Of a stretch of 64,000 bases of DNA, positions 30,725 through 43,241 are shown in pieces; position 1 is the first letter of the stretch; every line of letters begins with the position of its first letter. Both the position numbers and the translations under genes were made by a program. Below the pieces are notes generated by a model. It saw only the letters and a list, made by a program, of their open reading frames with translations, had not been told where the DNA came from and made no database searches. Source of the DNA: Diogma glabrata (lineage: Eukaryota; Arthropoda; Insecta; Diptera; Cylindrotomidae); contig OY856188.1 in assembly GCA_963693315.1 (NCBI GenBank), positions 161,115,058-161,179,057 of the forward strand. Direction: 5' to 3'.

Positions 30725-30782
30725 CCAACACTTTAGAACGCATGTTGTTGTGGAACCTACCTAGGCATTAATAGCTATTTAT
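30725..30782 (+). mobile_element. CR1-A 3'-end fragment
   Basis: CTTTAGAACGCATGTTGTTG and the following CCTAGG...TATTTATGT match the 3' region of the CR1-A element at 13275-13345. Coding sequence is missing. Confidence 0.6.
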
Positions 30783-30790
30783 GTATTAAG

Positions 30791-31493
30791 GGCATAAAGT
30801 ATGTCTTTCCGCTTGAGAGTGAAATTGTTGCTCGAGGCGTTAGCCGAGAGAAACAATCACTCGAAAGCAAAAAAGATACTTTATGCCTGAATTGCATACA
30901 AGATTTTTTGTACGAGTACATAAGATTCTGTATTATTTGCATAAATAAGAATATATTTACACAAAATAGTAAAATATTTTTTAGAAAATTATTTTATCAA
31001 AGTAGTTTTTCGAAATAATAGTAATATAATAACTTTAGGCATTGTTATTTCAATTTTAGGCATTGTTATTTCACTTTTTGTTATTGTTATTTCAATAGGA
31101 AAAAAAGGCCTGCTTTATGTACAATTTTTGAATCGCAAAAGTGAATTTTACGGTTTACTCGTACAAAAAAGGTTTTTTTGTACGAGTAAACCGTAAAATG
31201 CACTTTTGGGATTCAAAAATTCTTCGTAAACCAGGCTTTTTTTCCTATTGAAATAACAATGCCAAAATTGAAATAACAATAATGCCTAAAGTTATTATTT
31301 CGAAAAACTACTTGGATAAAATAATTTTCTAAAAAACTATTTTACTATTTTGTGTAAATATATGCATTTTTATTTATGTAAATAATACAGAATCTTACTC
31401 GTACAAAAAATCTTGTATGCAATTCAGGCATAAAGTATCTTTTTTGTTTTCGGTTCGGTTTGCTTTCGATTTCACTCTCAAGTGGAAAAGACA
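30791..31493. repeat. Large near-perfect palindrome (arms about 350 bp)
   Basis: The left arm, about 30791-31170, and right arm, 31173-31493, are inverse copies meeting at TCGTACAAAAAAGGTTTTTTTGTACGA, leaving a spacer of about 2 bp. Landmarks pair outward: TTTACGGTTTACTCGTAC, CTTTAGGCATTGTTATTTC, AAATAATTTTCTAAAA-type, TTGTACGAGTAAGATTCTGT, GATACTTTATGCCTGAATTG and CTTGAGAGTGAAA. The arms differ by substitutions and by an extra stretch of about 40 bp on the left near 30830-30865. No ORF of note. A fold-back element is the simplest reading. Confidence 0.85.
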
Positions 31494-31636
31494 TCTGGAC
31501 CGAAATTTTTTAGTCCACTTGCAATATATTTACTAACATATTTAATTTAATATAAAATACGGATGAAAAGTATTAACCAGTTCAAACCAAACCAAGCATA
31601 TTCAGAGATTTGTTGGTATCTCTTTAACCGGAATGG

Positions 31637-31740
31637 CTGGGACTATCAACAAACAACGCATAAAATGTGTCACAACAACACATAAAAACCTTTAAAAACC
31701 AAGGTTGTACAGCAAAATGCGTTCTAAATATATATAAAGC
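31637..31740 (-). mobile_element. CR1-A 3'-end fragment
   Basis: The inverse of the CR1-A 3' region: TTTAGAACGCATTTTGCTGT, AAGGTTTTTATGTGTTGTTG and TGACACAT in order on minus. Only the terminal 100 bp is present. Confidence 0.7.
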
Positions 31741-31825
31741 ATAAAGGTCAAACGAGATTCCACAACACAGATTCCATGTATATGATAGAGACCAATCAGG
31801 ATTCATCCTCGTTCAAATAGCGAGC

Positions 31826-32410
31826 AGCTTCTTTTAATATATAAATCATTTATTCGTCCCTGCATGGAGTATTGTTCTCACATATGGGGTGGAGCCTACA
31901 TAAGTAGCTTGAAATGTCTTGATTCTATACAGCGGAGAGCTGTTAAATTGATCGGCAACTCGACTCTTACTAACGATCTTGATTCCTTGCAACATAGAAG
32001 AGACGTCGCTGATTTGACGGTCTTTTACAAGTATATTATGGACGAACGGACGTCTGCGGAGATCAAATCGATTTTGCCTGAACCAGCAAACTTCGCACGT
32101 TACACTAGAGCATCAATAGCAGCCCATCCTTTTACGGTTCAAGTGACAAGGTGTAGAACTGTCGCTTTTCAACGCGATTTTTTTAACAGAGTTTCTCATC
32201 TCTGGAATGCCTTACCGGCGTGGGTCTTTCCTGATAATTTTAATCCTCAAAACTTTAAGATTAACGTTAATAAATTCTTCAAAGAGATTTGAATAATACT
32301 TTCGAGCCCCTAGTTCCCTAGTTAGCATGGTATCTTCGGATATTCAGAGACGTTGATCTACATTGGTTAACACTAAACATGCCTAACATTGAATAAAAAA
32401 AAAAAAAAAA
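31826..32410 (+). pseudogene. CR1-like element 3' end (family CR1-B)
   Basis: A 5'-truncated insert. The frame from about 31826 reads LLLIYKSFIRPCMEYCSHIW, LKCLDSIQRRAVKLIGN and, at the end, FFNRVSHLWNALPAWVFPDN followed by FNPQNFKINVNKFF and a stop at 32290. This is the C-terminal part of CR1/jockey-type polyproteins. The 3' region ends in a poly-A tract at about 32394-32410. The same family recurs, more decayed, at 58225-59050. The 142-codon frame is undamaged but lacks RT and endonuclease. Confidence 0.85.
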
Positions 32411-32479
32411 CATATTTCAAAATTATAATACTTTTTCTAGAGACGACTAAAATTTTTAATATTTGACAACCGAATAGTC

Positions 32480-35194
32480 TGGAGTAACGCGTTGTACATA
32501 CTAACTCCAAGAACAAAAAATGAGGAGTTTAAAATACGAAAACTATTTATAGGCAGCATAACATGCCCGGTTCACCTAGAGTTGGACAACATAAGTTTAC
32601 TATGTAGATATGGAGGACTCTTCTTGTTTAAAATCTTATGGATATATAAGCAAGTACGAAATTCAAAAGTATTTTTCAATTTCACATCCAAGGATTAGTT
32701 TAGAGAAAGCCGAAACGTGGTCATATTTTCTCAACGAAAAGACATATCTTACACCTGCATTGAACAACATTCTTAACCTATGCATGCGTTTATCGAACAT
32801 ACCAAACAAGACTACATCGCAGTACAACAAATGAGGCAAAACATAAGCCATAAATAGCCTATGTCGCAATTTCACACTAGTAGATGCCGTCAATTTCCAT
32901 AGAGAACGAAGAATGCCATACACACGACTACATATTTTATCAATATGTTCCTCCCAGGACAGTGTAGAGTCAACAATAAGCCCCAGATTTCACACAGAAG
33001 TTGAGTAATTAATCACCTCATCATCCACTACATTAGGAAAAGTACTATTCAACAAATTATGTTTATAAATAATAATAGATTGAGTTTTTTGGCATTCAGA
33101 AGCAAGTCATTATCATGTGCCCATTTCAAAATTCTCTTAAGGTCGTCATTCAACTTTTCCAAACAAGAAACCCCTGCATTAAATGCAACACCCAAATAAA
33201 CTTGGATATCATCTCACATATGAAACTTAGAGAACCTTAAGCAAGAAGAGGTATCGTTTACAAAAAGTGAAAATAACAGAGGTCCCAAAACAGACCCTTG
33301 CAGGTACACCAACTTACAGATAATTCAACTTACAGGTACACCTTCATATAATGACATTTCAACTGACTGCACACTACTAATCTCAACTATTTGCGTTCTT
33401 CCTAACAAATAAGAATAAATCAACTTACAGGCAGATGATGAGAAATTGTAACGTATTGAAAGCTTTCTACATAGTTTTTTTAAAGTTTATTGAATTAAAG
33501 GTTTTTGAAAAATCCAAAAGTACCAGAACAGTAAACTTGTTAGCAGATAATTCTCTATTTGGTCCTTCATAATAATTTCAATCGCTTTACTCAGAGTCGA
33601 TAGGATACTTATTGGTCTTAAATCCGATATTGTTTTGGGGTTTTTTAATTGAGGGATAGGAATTATTTTAGCAATCTTCCATCTCTTAGGAAAATAAGAC
33701 TGTGTCAACATGCTATTAAATGTATGCAAAATTACGGGCAAGAGAATTTTGATGAATCTCAACGAAATGTTGTCCAACCCAACGGATTGAGATTTAATGG
33801 AGTAGATTGATCTATGAAGATCCTGGTAAGAAATATTTTCAAACGCCAGTTGGCGAGAGTTAGGATCAATGTCACTAAAGATCATGCTACCTAGTGCTCG
33901 TATCAACAACAGGCTGAGTAATAGGTGTACAACAAAATGTATTCACATCATTTGGAGAAAACGGTAACTGAACATGCTCATTGCTTTTTCCCACGCCAAG
34001 GCTTTTTAAATTGCTCCAGAAAATTCTTGATGGGAGATTTGAATCAATCTTTTTGTTCAAAAAATCATATCGCATTTTACGCTTCAGAGACGTTAGTTTG
34101 TTCCTCAGACAAGTGTATACTTTCCAGTTCTCATCTGTACGACTTCTAGTCCACCCATGGTAAGCTTCGTTCCGATCCCTTATACAACTTTTTATTTCAG
34201 CAGAGAACCATCCCGGTGAAGACAATGATATATCAATAGTTCTCAGGAGCACAAACCCTTCAAATGTCATTTACTAGATCATTAATCAATTTTACCTGCG
34301 AATCAATATCAACCATGCTATATATTTGGTCCCATGGTAGGCCATTACAATATGTTATCAATTTTTCAAACTTTATTTTATCAAAGTCTCTGTAAGTAAC
34401 AGTATTATTATCAACTCGTGACACGATGTTATAAGCCAAGAATATCAAATCATGTCGAGAGATTCCTGATACTTGAATTTGATTAAGGAAAAAAACCCTG
34501 TCAGAGTTGCATAATACAAGGTCTAGCAGGGATGAAGATGTTGCAGTGAAATGCGTAGGCTCATTATTACATACACGTATATTGAATCAAGTTACAAGAT
34601 CATTGAACTCCCTAGTTTCCTTACGCACACATATCAAATCATAGTTAAAATCACCAACCAGGATAAAATCAGATTAGTTGATGGAGAAGTCGTTAAAAAT
34701 AGTTTCAAGCTCATTCAACAGATTAGTGCCCGGTGGATTGTAACCCACCCCTAATATTATCTTCGAATCCGAAACAATTATTTCGATAAAGAGAATATCA
34801 AAGTTTAAATTTGTAGTCTCATAAACAACTTTCGCAGGAATTGAAGATTTGATGTATATGATGTATATGCACCTCCCCGCTTCAGTGCTCTATCATTCCT
34901 GAAAATATTAAAGCCTTCAAGGGCTATAGACTTATCAGACATTTAAGACTTTAGCCACGTTTTGGAGACGCATATAGCATGTGTGTTTACATTAGCGAAG
35001 AATGACTTTAGTTCATCCATTTTTGGAAGAATGCACTGAGAATTAAGATGACAAATATTAAACGTCTGTCTACTGTTTAGTGTCGCTAGTTTTTCAGTCT
35101 GGCGAATTGGGATTATATATAAGCTGTTCAATGCAATACCTTGTAGCACCATCTCAGGTTTAATTAACAACATGCTGAGTAATCGTGTATTCAA
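32480..35194 (-). pseudogene. Decayed CR1/I-like element (family C)
   Basis: Read on minus from 35194: the endonuclease start (FNICHLNSQCILPKMDELKS, SKTWLKS), then its middle in pieces (FNIFRNDRALKRGG near 34890), the linker at 33887-34270 (WFSAEIKSCIRDRNEAYHGW), the RT fingers at 33487-33909 (IKSQSVGLDNISLRFIKILL, SDLRPISILSTLSKAIEIIM), a motif C region near 33210 reading M-stop-DDIQVYLG instead of YADDIQVYLG, and the thumb at 32663-32923. Many frameshifts, and the YADD box itself is hit, so it is dead. Confidence 0.8.
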
Positions 35195-35696
35195 AGTTCA
35201 TCTAAATAATTCCTGTAGTAGGTCCAAAATGCTTAACAATGGTTTGCAGACAGGGTTCCGTCCTGGCGCCATTACTTTTTAATATATACATCCATGACAT
35301 TCCTGACACAACATCAAAGAAATTTGGGTTCGCTGATGATTGGACCCTGGCCACTCAAAACAAAGACATGGGTGTCTTGGAAGATTTGCTCTCAACTGAT
35401 CTGGCGATAATGCATGACTATTTTCGAACATGGAGCTTATTTCCTAATCTAAGTAAAACCGAGAGTTCTTGTTTCCACTTAAACAACAAACTGGCAAAAC
35501 ACGAACTATCAGTGTTATTTAACGGCACTGTCATAAAATAGGGTAGTGAAACCCGAAATTCTACGTCCACGCCGTGCTACATGGGTAATGCTAACAGAAT
35601 CAGGTTGGTGTAGTTGAGAGGGGCAGAGTAAATACTGCTATACTCAATGATTCTGCACCATGACAAGTCATGGGCGCCACAAAACCAATGCAACTC

Positions 35697-35856
35697 AAGC
35701 GTCTGTTTTCCATGTTAGGGGCGGCTTGGAGCGGGCGTCTGTCTTGGATCAAGCGGCTCGCTATATAAACGTGTAGCAAGCGTCTGTTCTCCATGTTAGG
35801 GGCGGTTTGTAGCGGGCGTCTGTCTCGGATCAAGCGGCTCGCTATATAAACATGTA
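35697..35856 (+). promoter_or_regulatory. RTE-2 leader: two tandem units each with a TATA-like box
   Basis: Unit 1 (35697-35778) and unit 2 (35779-35856) both run AAGCGTCTGTT..CCATGTTAGGGGCGG...GGATCAAGCGGCTCGCTATATAAAC. RTE-1 (inverted) and the fragment at 16082 carry one unit. The repeated TATATAAA suggests promoter monomers. The open frame on the opposite strand here (35600-35899) is a by-product. Confidence 0.55.
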
Positions 35857-36041
35857 AAAAGGTTGTTTCTGGTGACCTTAAGATGCAGAACGAACCCATT
35901 CACGAAAATTTGGGTTGGGCGAAGGGCTAACACCCCATTTCCGTAAAAAATTACTTGTCATGAATTCTGTACACAGGCCTCGGATTATCTCGGATTCATT
36001 ATTGGAACGACATCGGAAACTGTACCCGGACTACGATAAAA

Positions 36042-37115
36042 ATGGGAACCTGGAACGTGCTAAGCCTTAGAAGACCAGGAGATCTACTAAAACTTACAAA
36101 CTTAATCAATAGCTATACACTGGATATAGTGGCGTTACAAGAACTAAGATGGCCAGGCAGTGGAATCCACGAAACAGCCAAGGGATACACTCTCTACTAT
36201 TGCGGTCATGAAAACGGAGAAGAATTTGGAGTTGGCATTCTCATACATCGTCGCGTGAATCAACATGTTATCGACTTTCGCCCAATTAATATGCGGATAT
36301 GCACAAGTCAATGAGAATCCGTACGCAAAAATTTAATGTAACGATCATCAATGTTCATGCACCTACTGAAGACAAAGCAGATGACATTAAAGACCTGTTC
36401 TTTCTAGAACTCGAAGAAGTCATCAATAACATCCCGCATAAAACATCCCGATATAAAAATCGTGGTAGGTGTCTTCAATGCGCAAATTGGTAGAAGTGCA
36501 GAACTTAAAACACATGTCGGCCCTAACAGCTTGCATCATACTAGTAACAATAACGGCTTTCGCGCAGCTGAACTGGCTATGATGTATGATCTAGTAATTT
36601 CCAGCACTTTCTTTCCTCATAAGAGAATCCACAAAGCAACGTGGAAATCAAATGATGGAAGAACTGAAAATCAAATCGATCACGTCATGATTTTTAAGAG
36701 ACACTCTACAAGTGTAACTGACGTTCGATCATACAGAGGTGCTGATATGGACACCGATCATATGCTTGTCATCTTTAAGTATAAGTGCAAATTATCATCT
36801 ACATTTAATAGGCAAGCAAAAAAGACCGTGCGCTGGAATGTCGAAGCATTTAAACACCTGGAAACACTGAATAGATATCAGGAAATTGTAACGCAAAGCA
36901 TAGAAGAGCATGACATCCCATCTGAGATGCCATTAAACATACAAGAAGAATGGCAAATGCTTCAATCAACCATCATATCCGTAGCACAAACTACAATCGG
37001 AAAACGACCACCGAAATCACGTAACGAATGGTTTGATGACGAGTGCCGCGAAAGCATTGAGCACAAACAAAAACTGCGAGAAAAATGGTTAACAAGAAAC
37101 ACCCGAAGCTCCTAA
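36042..37115 (+). pseudogene. RTE-2 APE endonuclease and linker
   Basis: Starts MGTWNVLSLRRPGDLLKLTN at the usual RTE start. Then DIVALQELRWPGSGIHE (catalytic E), a frameshift near 36310, TIINVHAPTEDKADDIKDLF, a second break near 36465 just before VFNAQIGRSAELK (GDFNA motif damaged to GVFNA), then HKATWKSNDGRTENQIDHVM (QIDH) and ADMDTDHMLVIFKYK (TDH in place of SDH). A stop after NTRSS at 37115 closes the linker. Three frames are needed to read it. Confidence 0.88.
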
Positions 37116-37178
37116 ACTGATTATCTATGCGCCAGAAAAGCCTCAGCAAAACTCCTACGGAAAAAGAAACGCGAACAC

Positions 37179-38941
37179 ATGAAGAGCTGTATCGAAAACA
37201 TCAACCAACATGCGGCTAATGGAAATTCGAAAGAGCGTTTTGCCAATGCGCGGAATCTGACCAAAGATTTCCACCCAAGATCTACAGCCATCAAAAATGG
37301 AAACAACGAGCTTACAACAAGTGAACGTGATGTGCTGGAAGTATGGCGATCCCACTTTCAAGACCTACTGAATAGGACGAATGAAGTTCATCCTATTCGA
37401 GCAATCGCTCCGTCAAGTGAGGAGATTTTTGTCCCTTACCCAACAATAGAAGAAGTGGAAGCTGCCATCAAAAAATTAAAAAATGGCAAATCACCAGGTA
37501 TCGATGGAATCCCTGCAGAACTATTTAAGAATGGAGGAGCAGCTCTGGTCTCAAGTATATATGATCTGATTCTTGCAATCTGGGACCAAGAAGAACTACC
37601 TGCTGAATGGAAAACAGCTCTCATTGTTCCGCTACATAAAAAAGGTGACCGCCTAAAGTGTGCGAATTATCGTGGAATCGCACTGTTGAACACAGCATCT
37701 AAAATACTAGCTAATGTCGTACTCGCTCGGCTCATCCCGTTCGCCGAATCTATCATCGGCGACTATCAGTGTGGTTTTCATCCCAACCGTTCAACCACAG
37801 ATCAATGTTTTACCTTAAGGATGATTCTGGAAAAATGTTGGGAGTACAACATCACCATTCACCAGCTCTACGTTGATTTCAATCAAGCATATGATAGCAT
37901 CATCCGCGACAACCTCTGGTCTGCACTCATATGCCTTGGCATTCCAGCGAAACTTGTTTCTCTGTGCAAACTCACAACATCGGGATCAAACTGTAGAATA
38001 GTAATCGAAGGGTCAGTTTCTGACTCTTTTGATATAACATCAGGTGATGCACTCGCGCCCGTACTATCTAATTTGGCGCTTGAGTACGCGATAAGTAAAA
38101 GCCGCATTGAGACACAAAACTGTATATTTAACAAATCTAGTCAAATTCTTGGCTATGCAGATGATATTGTGCTTCTCGGACGTAGAACAAGCGATATCAA
38201 GGATAGTCTCTCTCAGCTTGAAAGAAATGCTAAACGACTTGGATTATGCATTAACACCGGCAAGACTAAACTTTTTACAACATCCAGGAATATACCTCCC
38301 GGCAATCTGAATACTGGCGACTATGAAGTGGAACGCGTAGAAAACTTCAAATACCTCGGGTCTGTAATAACATCGTCAAATGACATGCAGGCAGATATTA
38401 AAGCCCGTGTTTCAACCGCATACCGAGTTTTCTACGCATACTCAAAACTTTTGCGATCCAAACATCTTTTGCAGTCGTGCAAACTCACACTTTACAAAGC
38501 ATTAATTCGACCTGTGCTTACCTTTGGAAGCGAAAGCTGGACACTGACTTCCTCCGATTGTAGAATTCTATCAACATTCGAGAGGAAAGTCATACGTACA
38601 ATTTATGGTTCATGTAAAGTTGCTGAAAATCAGTATAGAATCCGAATGAATCATGAAATCAGACAGCTTCTTGGAGGCTGCGATGTAATCGGATTCATTA
38701 ATCTAACCGGATTAGATGGTTTGGTCATGTAGAAAGGGCACCATTAGATAGAATGATTAAAAAAGCGTCCCAACAACAACCAGCTGGTATTCGTCGAAGA
38801 GGAAGACCTAGACAACGCTGGCGTGATGACATCATCCAAGACCTTCGTGATAAAGGATGTCGAAACTGGGGTCAACTGGTCATGGAACGAGATGATTGGA
38901 AGCTGATTGCACAAACGGCAAAATCCCTCCATGGGATGTAA
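37179..38941 (+). pseudogene. RTE-2 reverse transcriptase and C-terminal domain
   Basis: 517 codons are open. KLKNGKSPGIDGIPAELFKN, CANYRGIALLNTASKILANV, YQCGFHPNRSTTDQCFTLRM, motif A as QLYVDFNQAYDS, motif C as ILGYADDIVLLGRR, the thumb as FKYLGSVITSSN. Motif B reads FDITSGDALAPVLSNLALEY: compared with RTE-1 (DSGLRQGDATSP) the RQG portion is missing, an in-frame loss of 4 residues that removes the conserved Q-G. After a frameshift near 38735 the C-terminal domain follows (GRPRQRWRDDIIQDLRDKGC ... SLHGM stop at 38939-38941). Confidence 0.9.
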
Positions 38942-40319
38942 ACGCCAGAGAGAGAGAGAGTCATAAAATACAATCAACAGCCAAAGTACCTAGGCATTAC
39001 TCTCGATAGAACTCTTTCTTTGAAACTCCAAACAAACAGAATACGTCAAAAAAACTTAAAACGAGAAACAATATATTGCACAAATTGGCAGGCTCGACAT
39101 GGGGTGCTACTCCAGCCTACCTACGCACAACTGCTCTAAGTCTGGTTTACTCAGTGGCTGAGTACGGCGCACCAGTCTGGCTGAATAGCACACATACTCA
39201 AAAAGTTGACTGCCATCTGGATGCCGCGATGCGTACTGTAAGTGGTACTATCAGGTCCACTCCTTTACCTTGGTTGCCTGTGTTAAGAAATATCGTTCCA
39301 CCTGCACTCAGACACTCGCATGCGTTCATGCGTGAACATAAAAAGGTAACCAACAACACCACGTTACCCTTGCACCGATATTACGGTGACCACACTAGTT
39401 GTCGATTGAAGTCAAGAAAGCCTCCACCTGCTGGCAACTAATTTTAATATCTTGGAAGCCTGGGACACCTCCTGGAATGATTACAACACACCTGGCGTTT
39501 CTATTACTAACCCGACATCTGCCCAACCTGGTTTCGATCTGCCACGTCATACCTGGACTACACTAAACCGAATAAGAACGAATCATGGACGTTGTGCTGA
39601 TTCTTTCTAGAAGTGGGGCATCTCAGAGTCCTCTCAATGTGACTGCGGCGCTCCCCAACAAACCATAAAACACATTGCAACTGTGTGTCCAATTCGACGA
39701 TACAATGGCGACATCTCAGACATCCAATTGGCAACTACCGATGTAGTAGCATGGATAGACACACTCGATGTAAACATCTAATGTTCAAGTATACTGCCCA
39801 ATGTTCAAATATTTTACTTTTTAATTTTTTATTAAAAGACGCCCAATCAAATCGATTGTAGGCTCATTTAATGTGTATTCATGTTTTGTTTTATGTAGAT
39901 TTCATAGGAAAATCTACCTATAAGTCTATTTTAAGTTTTATTTTTATTTTTAATGTGTCACAACAAAAACCATACGCTAAATAAAAAGTGTCGCTTTGAG
40001 GATATTAGGAATGCAGAACGCAGTCGTAGAATCAACTGTTGAAGCCCATCTCATGATCTCAATCAAAACTTTGGAGATTAAACATCCTTGGAGATCGTGT
40101 AAAGCGGTAAATAATTATAAAAAATAATTAATACAAACATCAAACAAACTGCCAATTAAAGAAAATAAAAGCTTAACACCAACTTCCACCGAAAATTAAA
40201 TGCTTTGGTAAGCGGAAAATTCCTCATCACAACGATTGCTAGTGTCATAACATAAACAACTGGTGAACGACATGACAACGTGTTTCAAAGCTACGGGCTA
40301 AAAATATCAAAACCGGGTT

Positions 40320-40830
40320 CAATTTTTTATGGAAAGACATGATTTTTTCATATCTAAGTGAACGGAAACAAATAGTCAAGGCTAACGGAATCTTATCGAG
40401 TTCATTGGCGGTTAATCGAGGAGTTCCTCAGGGATCTATATTAGGGCCTCTGTTGTTCTCGGTATTTATAGATGATCTCCTTCTTGTTGTGTTGTACCTA
40501 CACTATTTTCTTTATGCTGACGATTGTCAAATTTATATTACTGGTTTTTGTGTATGGTATCTCAAAAGTTTGGAATAAACTTCCAATCGCCATTCGTGAA
40601 CTGAGTTCACTAATTAAATTCAAGAAAGAAGCTTTTATTTTTCTTAAGGAAAACTTGTGATTTTGAGTATTTTTAACCTTTGTTTCTTTTTTCTTGACTA
40701 AATTTGGTTACAAGAAGAAGGCTTTATTCTTTTAATTGTAAATATTAGATGCAGTTCTGAGCAGACGCATTAAAAATTGTATAAATTAAGTTTGTAAAGT
40801 TAATATAAATAAATAAATAAATAAATGATT
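40320..40830 (+). pseudogene. CR1-like element with a large internal deletion
   Basis: The frame at 40339-40578 has FSYLSERKQIVKANGILSSS, NRGVPQGSILGPLLFSVFID (motif B) and FLYADDCQIYITG (motif C, intact). Immediately after, in a second frame, come VWNKLPIAIRELSSLIKFKK and the stop at about 40660, which is the C-terminal WN-LP block. About 250 residues expected between them are missing. The 3' end has (AATA)n at 40807-40827. Confidence 0.8.
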
Positions 40831-43241
40831 GAACTGGATAACGTAAACGAATGAATCTCACCAGAATGGAACTGATAAATTCTACAACAAAGGAAAAAAG
40901 GAAAGGATTTGCACCATTTTTAAAAACTAAAAAATAAACAAACATAATTAAACCATATTTTAAAGAATTTTGGGTGGAAAATTGTCTATTGGTCTAGGAA
41001 TAATGAAAACGCATTATCTTAACTTGATGGTTACAGGGCGAAACGTCAAAGATGTGGCATTCAACTTTCAACTTCTGTTCGGGTTATAAAAAATTAAGAA
41101 AACTTTATGAAAATCAGATGAAGGATGAAAATATTTTTTTTGATCATTGGTGGAACAAAGAGGTACCGGTTTAAAGCTTTGATAATACAATATAGCATAA
41201 CTGCTCTTACTGAAATAACGCAACTATTTCAATATTTAAACCTTTTATATCCCACTAAAATATAAAGAGTTTTGTAACAAAAACATACATTATTAATATA
41301 TATTATTATTTTAATCACATATTACCTGTGAAAAGTAGTCAGATGCCGAAACAGGTTTATCTCTAAAAATATATGGATCATCAACATTATTTGATGATAC
41401 AACTTGGTGACATGACATGTCCGACATGTGCACACTTTATTAAAATGAATTTCTCCTTTTCAACGCTCAGATGCCATCAAAATTCTTTATTCATGTTAAG
41501 TTTATTACTTCAAACTCATTTAAAAATAAATTGTGTGATGTATTTAATGTTTCCAAATTGACTGTATGTATTTTAAATTAATTTAATTTGCTCAAAATTG
41601 AATAAAAAACATTCATGTTTTGCTATTTCAAAATAAAATTGCAGTATTTGATAATCTAATAAAAATTTGTGTATGTAAATTATTGGTCCGCAACAGAATT
41701 CATCATTTTAATTTGACAGGTACTTTTGTGATGTGACAAATTTATTTTAGAAACACTTCGTTAATATTCCGTCGTAAATAGTAATCTTTTAAACTGAAAA
41801 AAATGCTAAAACTATTGTTTATGGCAAACAAACTCAGTAAATTTATCCAATGAAGCTTCCAAAATTTAAATTATACATGTCAAAATTTGACAGATCAGCT
41901 CATCAAATTTTACGCTTAAATTAACAGGTATCAGTAAATAAAACAATTATGTTTGAAATATACAGTTATCTTTTTTCTAAACTTCTTTGTTAAAATATTT
42001 TCATTACTTTTTAATGTGCATAATTAAAAATAAACATATATTATTTCGTACTAGAGCCCCCTTTCACTACTACTTCAACACAATATTTGCAAATGTTTAA
42101 GGATCACACAATGTGTAATTACACTTTTATATTACTATTGTGTGATTTAATTACTCAAACAAACTTCAAGAATGTCAATTATTTAACTACAAATGATTTT
42201 AATCATTAATTCATGATGATAGTTTGATAAAAACAATAATTTATAAACATTTTTCACTGAATTGACAGTACGTAAACTAAGATGGCGAACGAACGTTCTA
42301 ATAGTAAATTATTCGTCAAAAATATTCGTTAAAATTTTGTTTACTTACAAAAACTGCTACATTATCATATTTTTATAGCACTTTCAAAAACTTATAAAAA
42401 TCGTTATCAAATGTTTCATATAAAGAAAATTTAGACATTTAAAGTAAATAATAATCATCAAATAGTAAATTAGGAACTACATTAGAGTCAGTAAGTAAGA
42501 GTAAGAAAATATAAAATATAAGAAAATAAAAAATAAAATAAAATATAAATAAAATAAGAAAATAAAATATAAAATATAAGAAAATATAAAACTTTTTATA
42601 GTTTTGCACTTATTTCTTAAAATTTTTGAATAATTAAGTACAAAATTACCAAAAGTATTGATTGTATTTTTTCATAGTTTATCAATATAAATTATGAAAA
42701 AACTACGATACTTAGGTAAATAAGTACATACTTAATTATTATAAATTTTTAAGTGAAATAAGTGCATATATATTTATAACTATTTATATTTTCTTTTTTA
42801 GAAATCGAGTACCATAAATCATCTCGATACGAATTGGCTAAATACGAAATCATCTCGATACGAATTGGCTATTATTAAATTTAAAGTGGTTATGATTCTT
42901 GATTTAAGTTCTGGAACAGAAAAAATGTGACCTTACAAAACTGTAAAAACAAGTAACATTTTTTTGTAGAATCGAAAATGATATTATAAATTAATTTCCT
43001 GTCGCAGTTAGGTAGTATCAAACAATGGGCCCAATTCAATACAAATCTTTTACTCTGTTATTCTTTTATCTTTTATTTTTTTTTATATGAATTTTTTAAT
43101 CTTTCAAAATAAAAGTCCAAATAACAGAAATTGCTATTTGATGTTTTCTGAAATTACGAGCATTTTATGTCTGCTGAGCTATTGAGTATTGCGTAATGCG
43201 TTTACTAAACGAACACTTTCGACTACGTACTACGTATACAT
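40831..43241. other. AT-rich spacer with small repeats
   Basis: No gene seen. 42500-42592 is a degenerate ATAAAATATAAGAAAATA-type run. 42815-42840 and 42848-42871 are two copies of AAATCATCTCGATACGAATT plus GGCT. Confidence 0.5.

Larger units (their letters stand above)
35541..38959 (+). mobile_element. RTE-type non-LTR retrotransposon RTE-2
   Basis: Bounded by an 11-bp duplication, GTCATAAAATA, at 35530-35540 and 38960-38970 within the family D jockey-like gene. Full layout: 5' leader with a doubled unit, endonuclease, RT and the RTE C-terminal domain, then a (GA)n tail at 38946-38960. At about 3.4 kb it is full length. Related to RTE-1 but clearly diverged in protein; the leaders are more alike than the coding parts. 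Several frame breaks and a motif B deletion make it inactive. Confidence 0.92.
35200..39790 (+). mobile_element. Jockey-like element (family D) split by RTE-2
   Basis: RT motif B onward is at 35239-35541 (RQGSVLAPLLFNIYIHDIPD, KFGFADDWTLATQ with FADD as motif C). After RTE-2 the frame resumes at 38961: VIKYNQQPKYLGITLDRTLS. It continues with LAGSTWGATPAYLRTTALSL, PVWLNSTHTQKVDCHLDAAM, STPLPWLPVLRNIVPPALRH and, beyond a frameshift at about 39437, QPGFDLPRHTW and CDCGAPQQTIKHIATVCP, a C-terminal CCHC-type finger, with a stop at about 39781. The N-terminal half is missing. Confidence 0.85.

Noticed and set aside
30791..31493. Palindrome as an assembly mirror artefact
   Set aside because: The arms differ by several substitutions and an indel of about 40 bp, which a mirror artefact would not show.
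35600..35899. Minus-strand open frame with internal repeats
   Set aside because: Produced by the doubled RTE-2 leader unit read in antisense.
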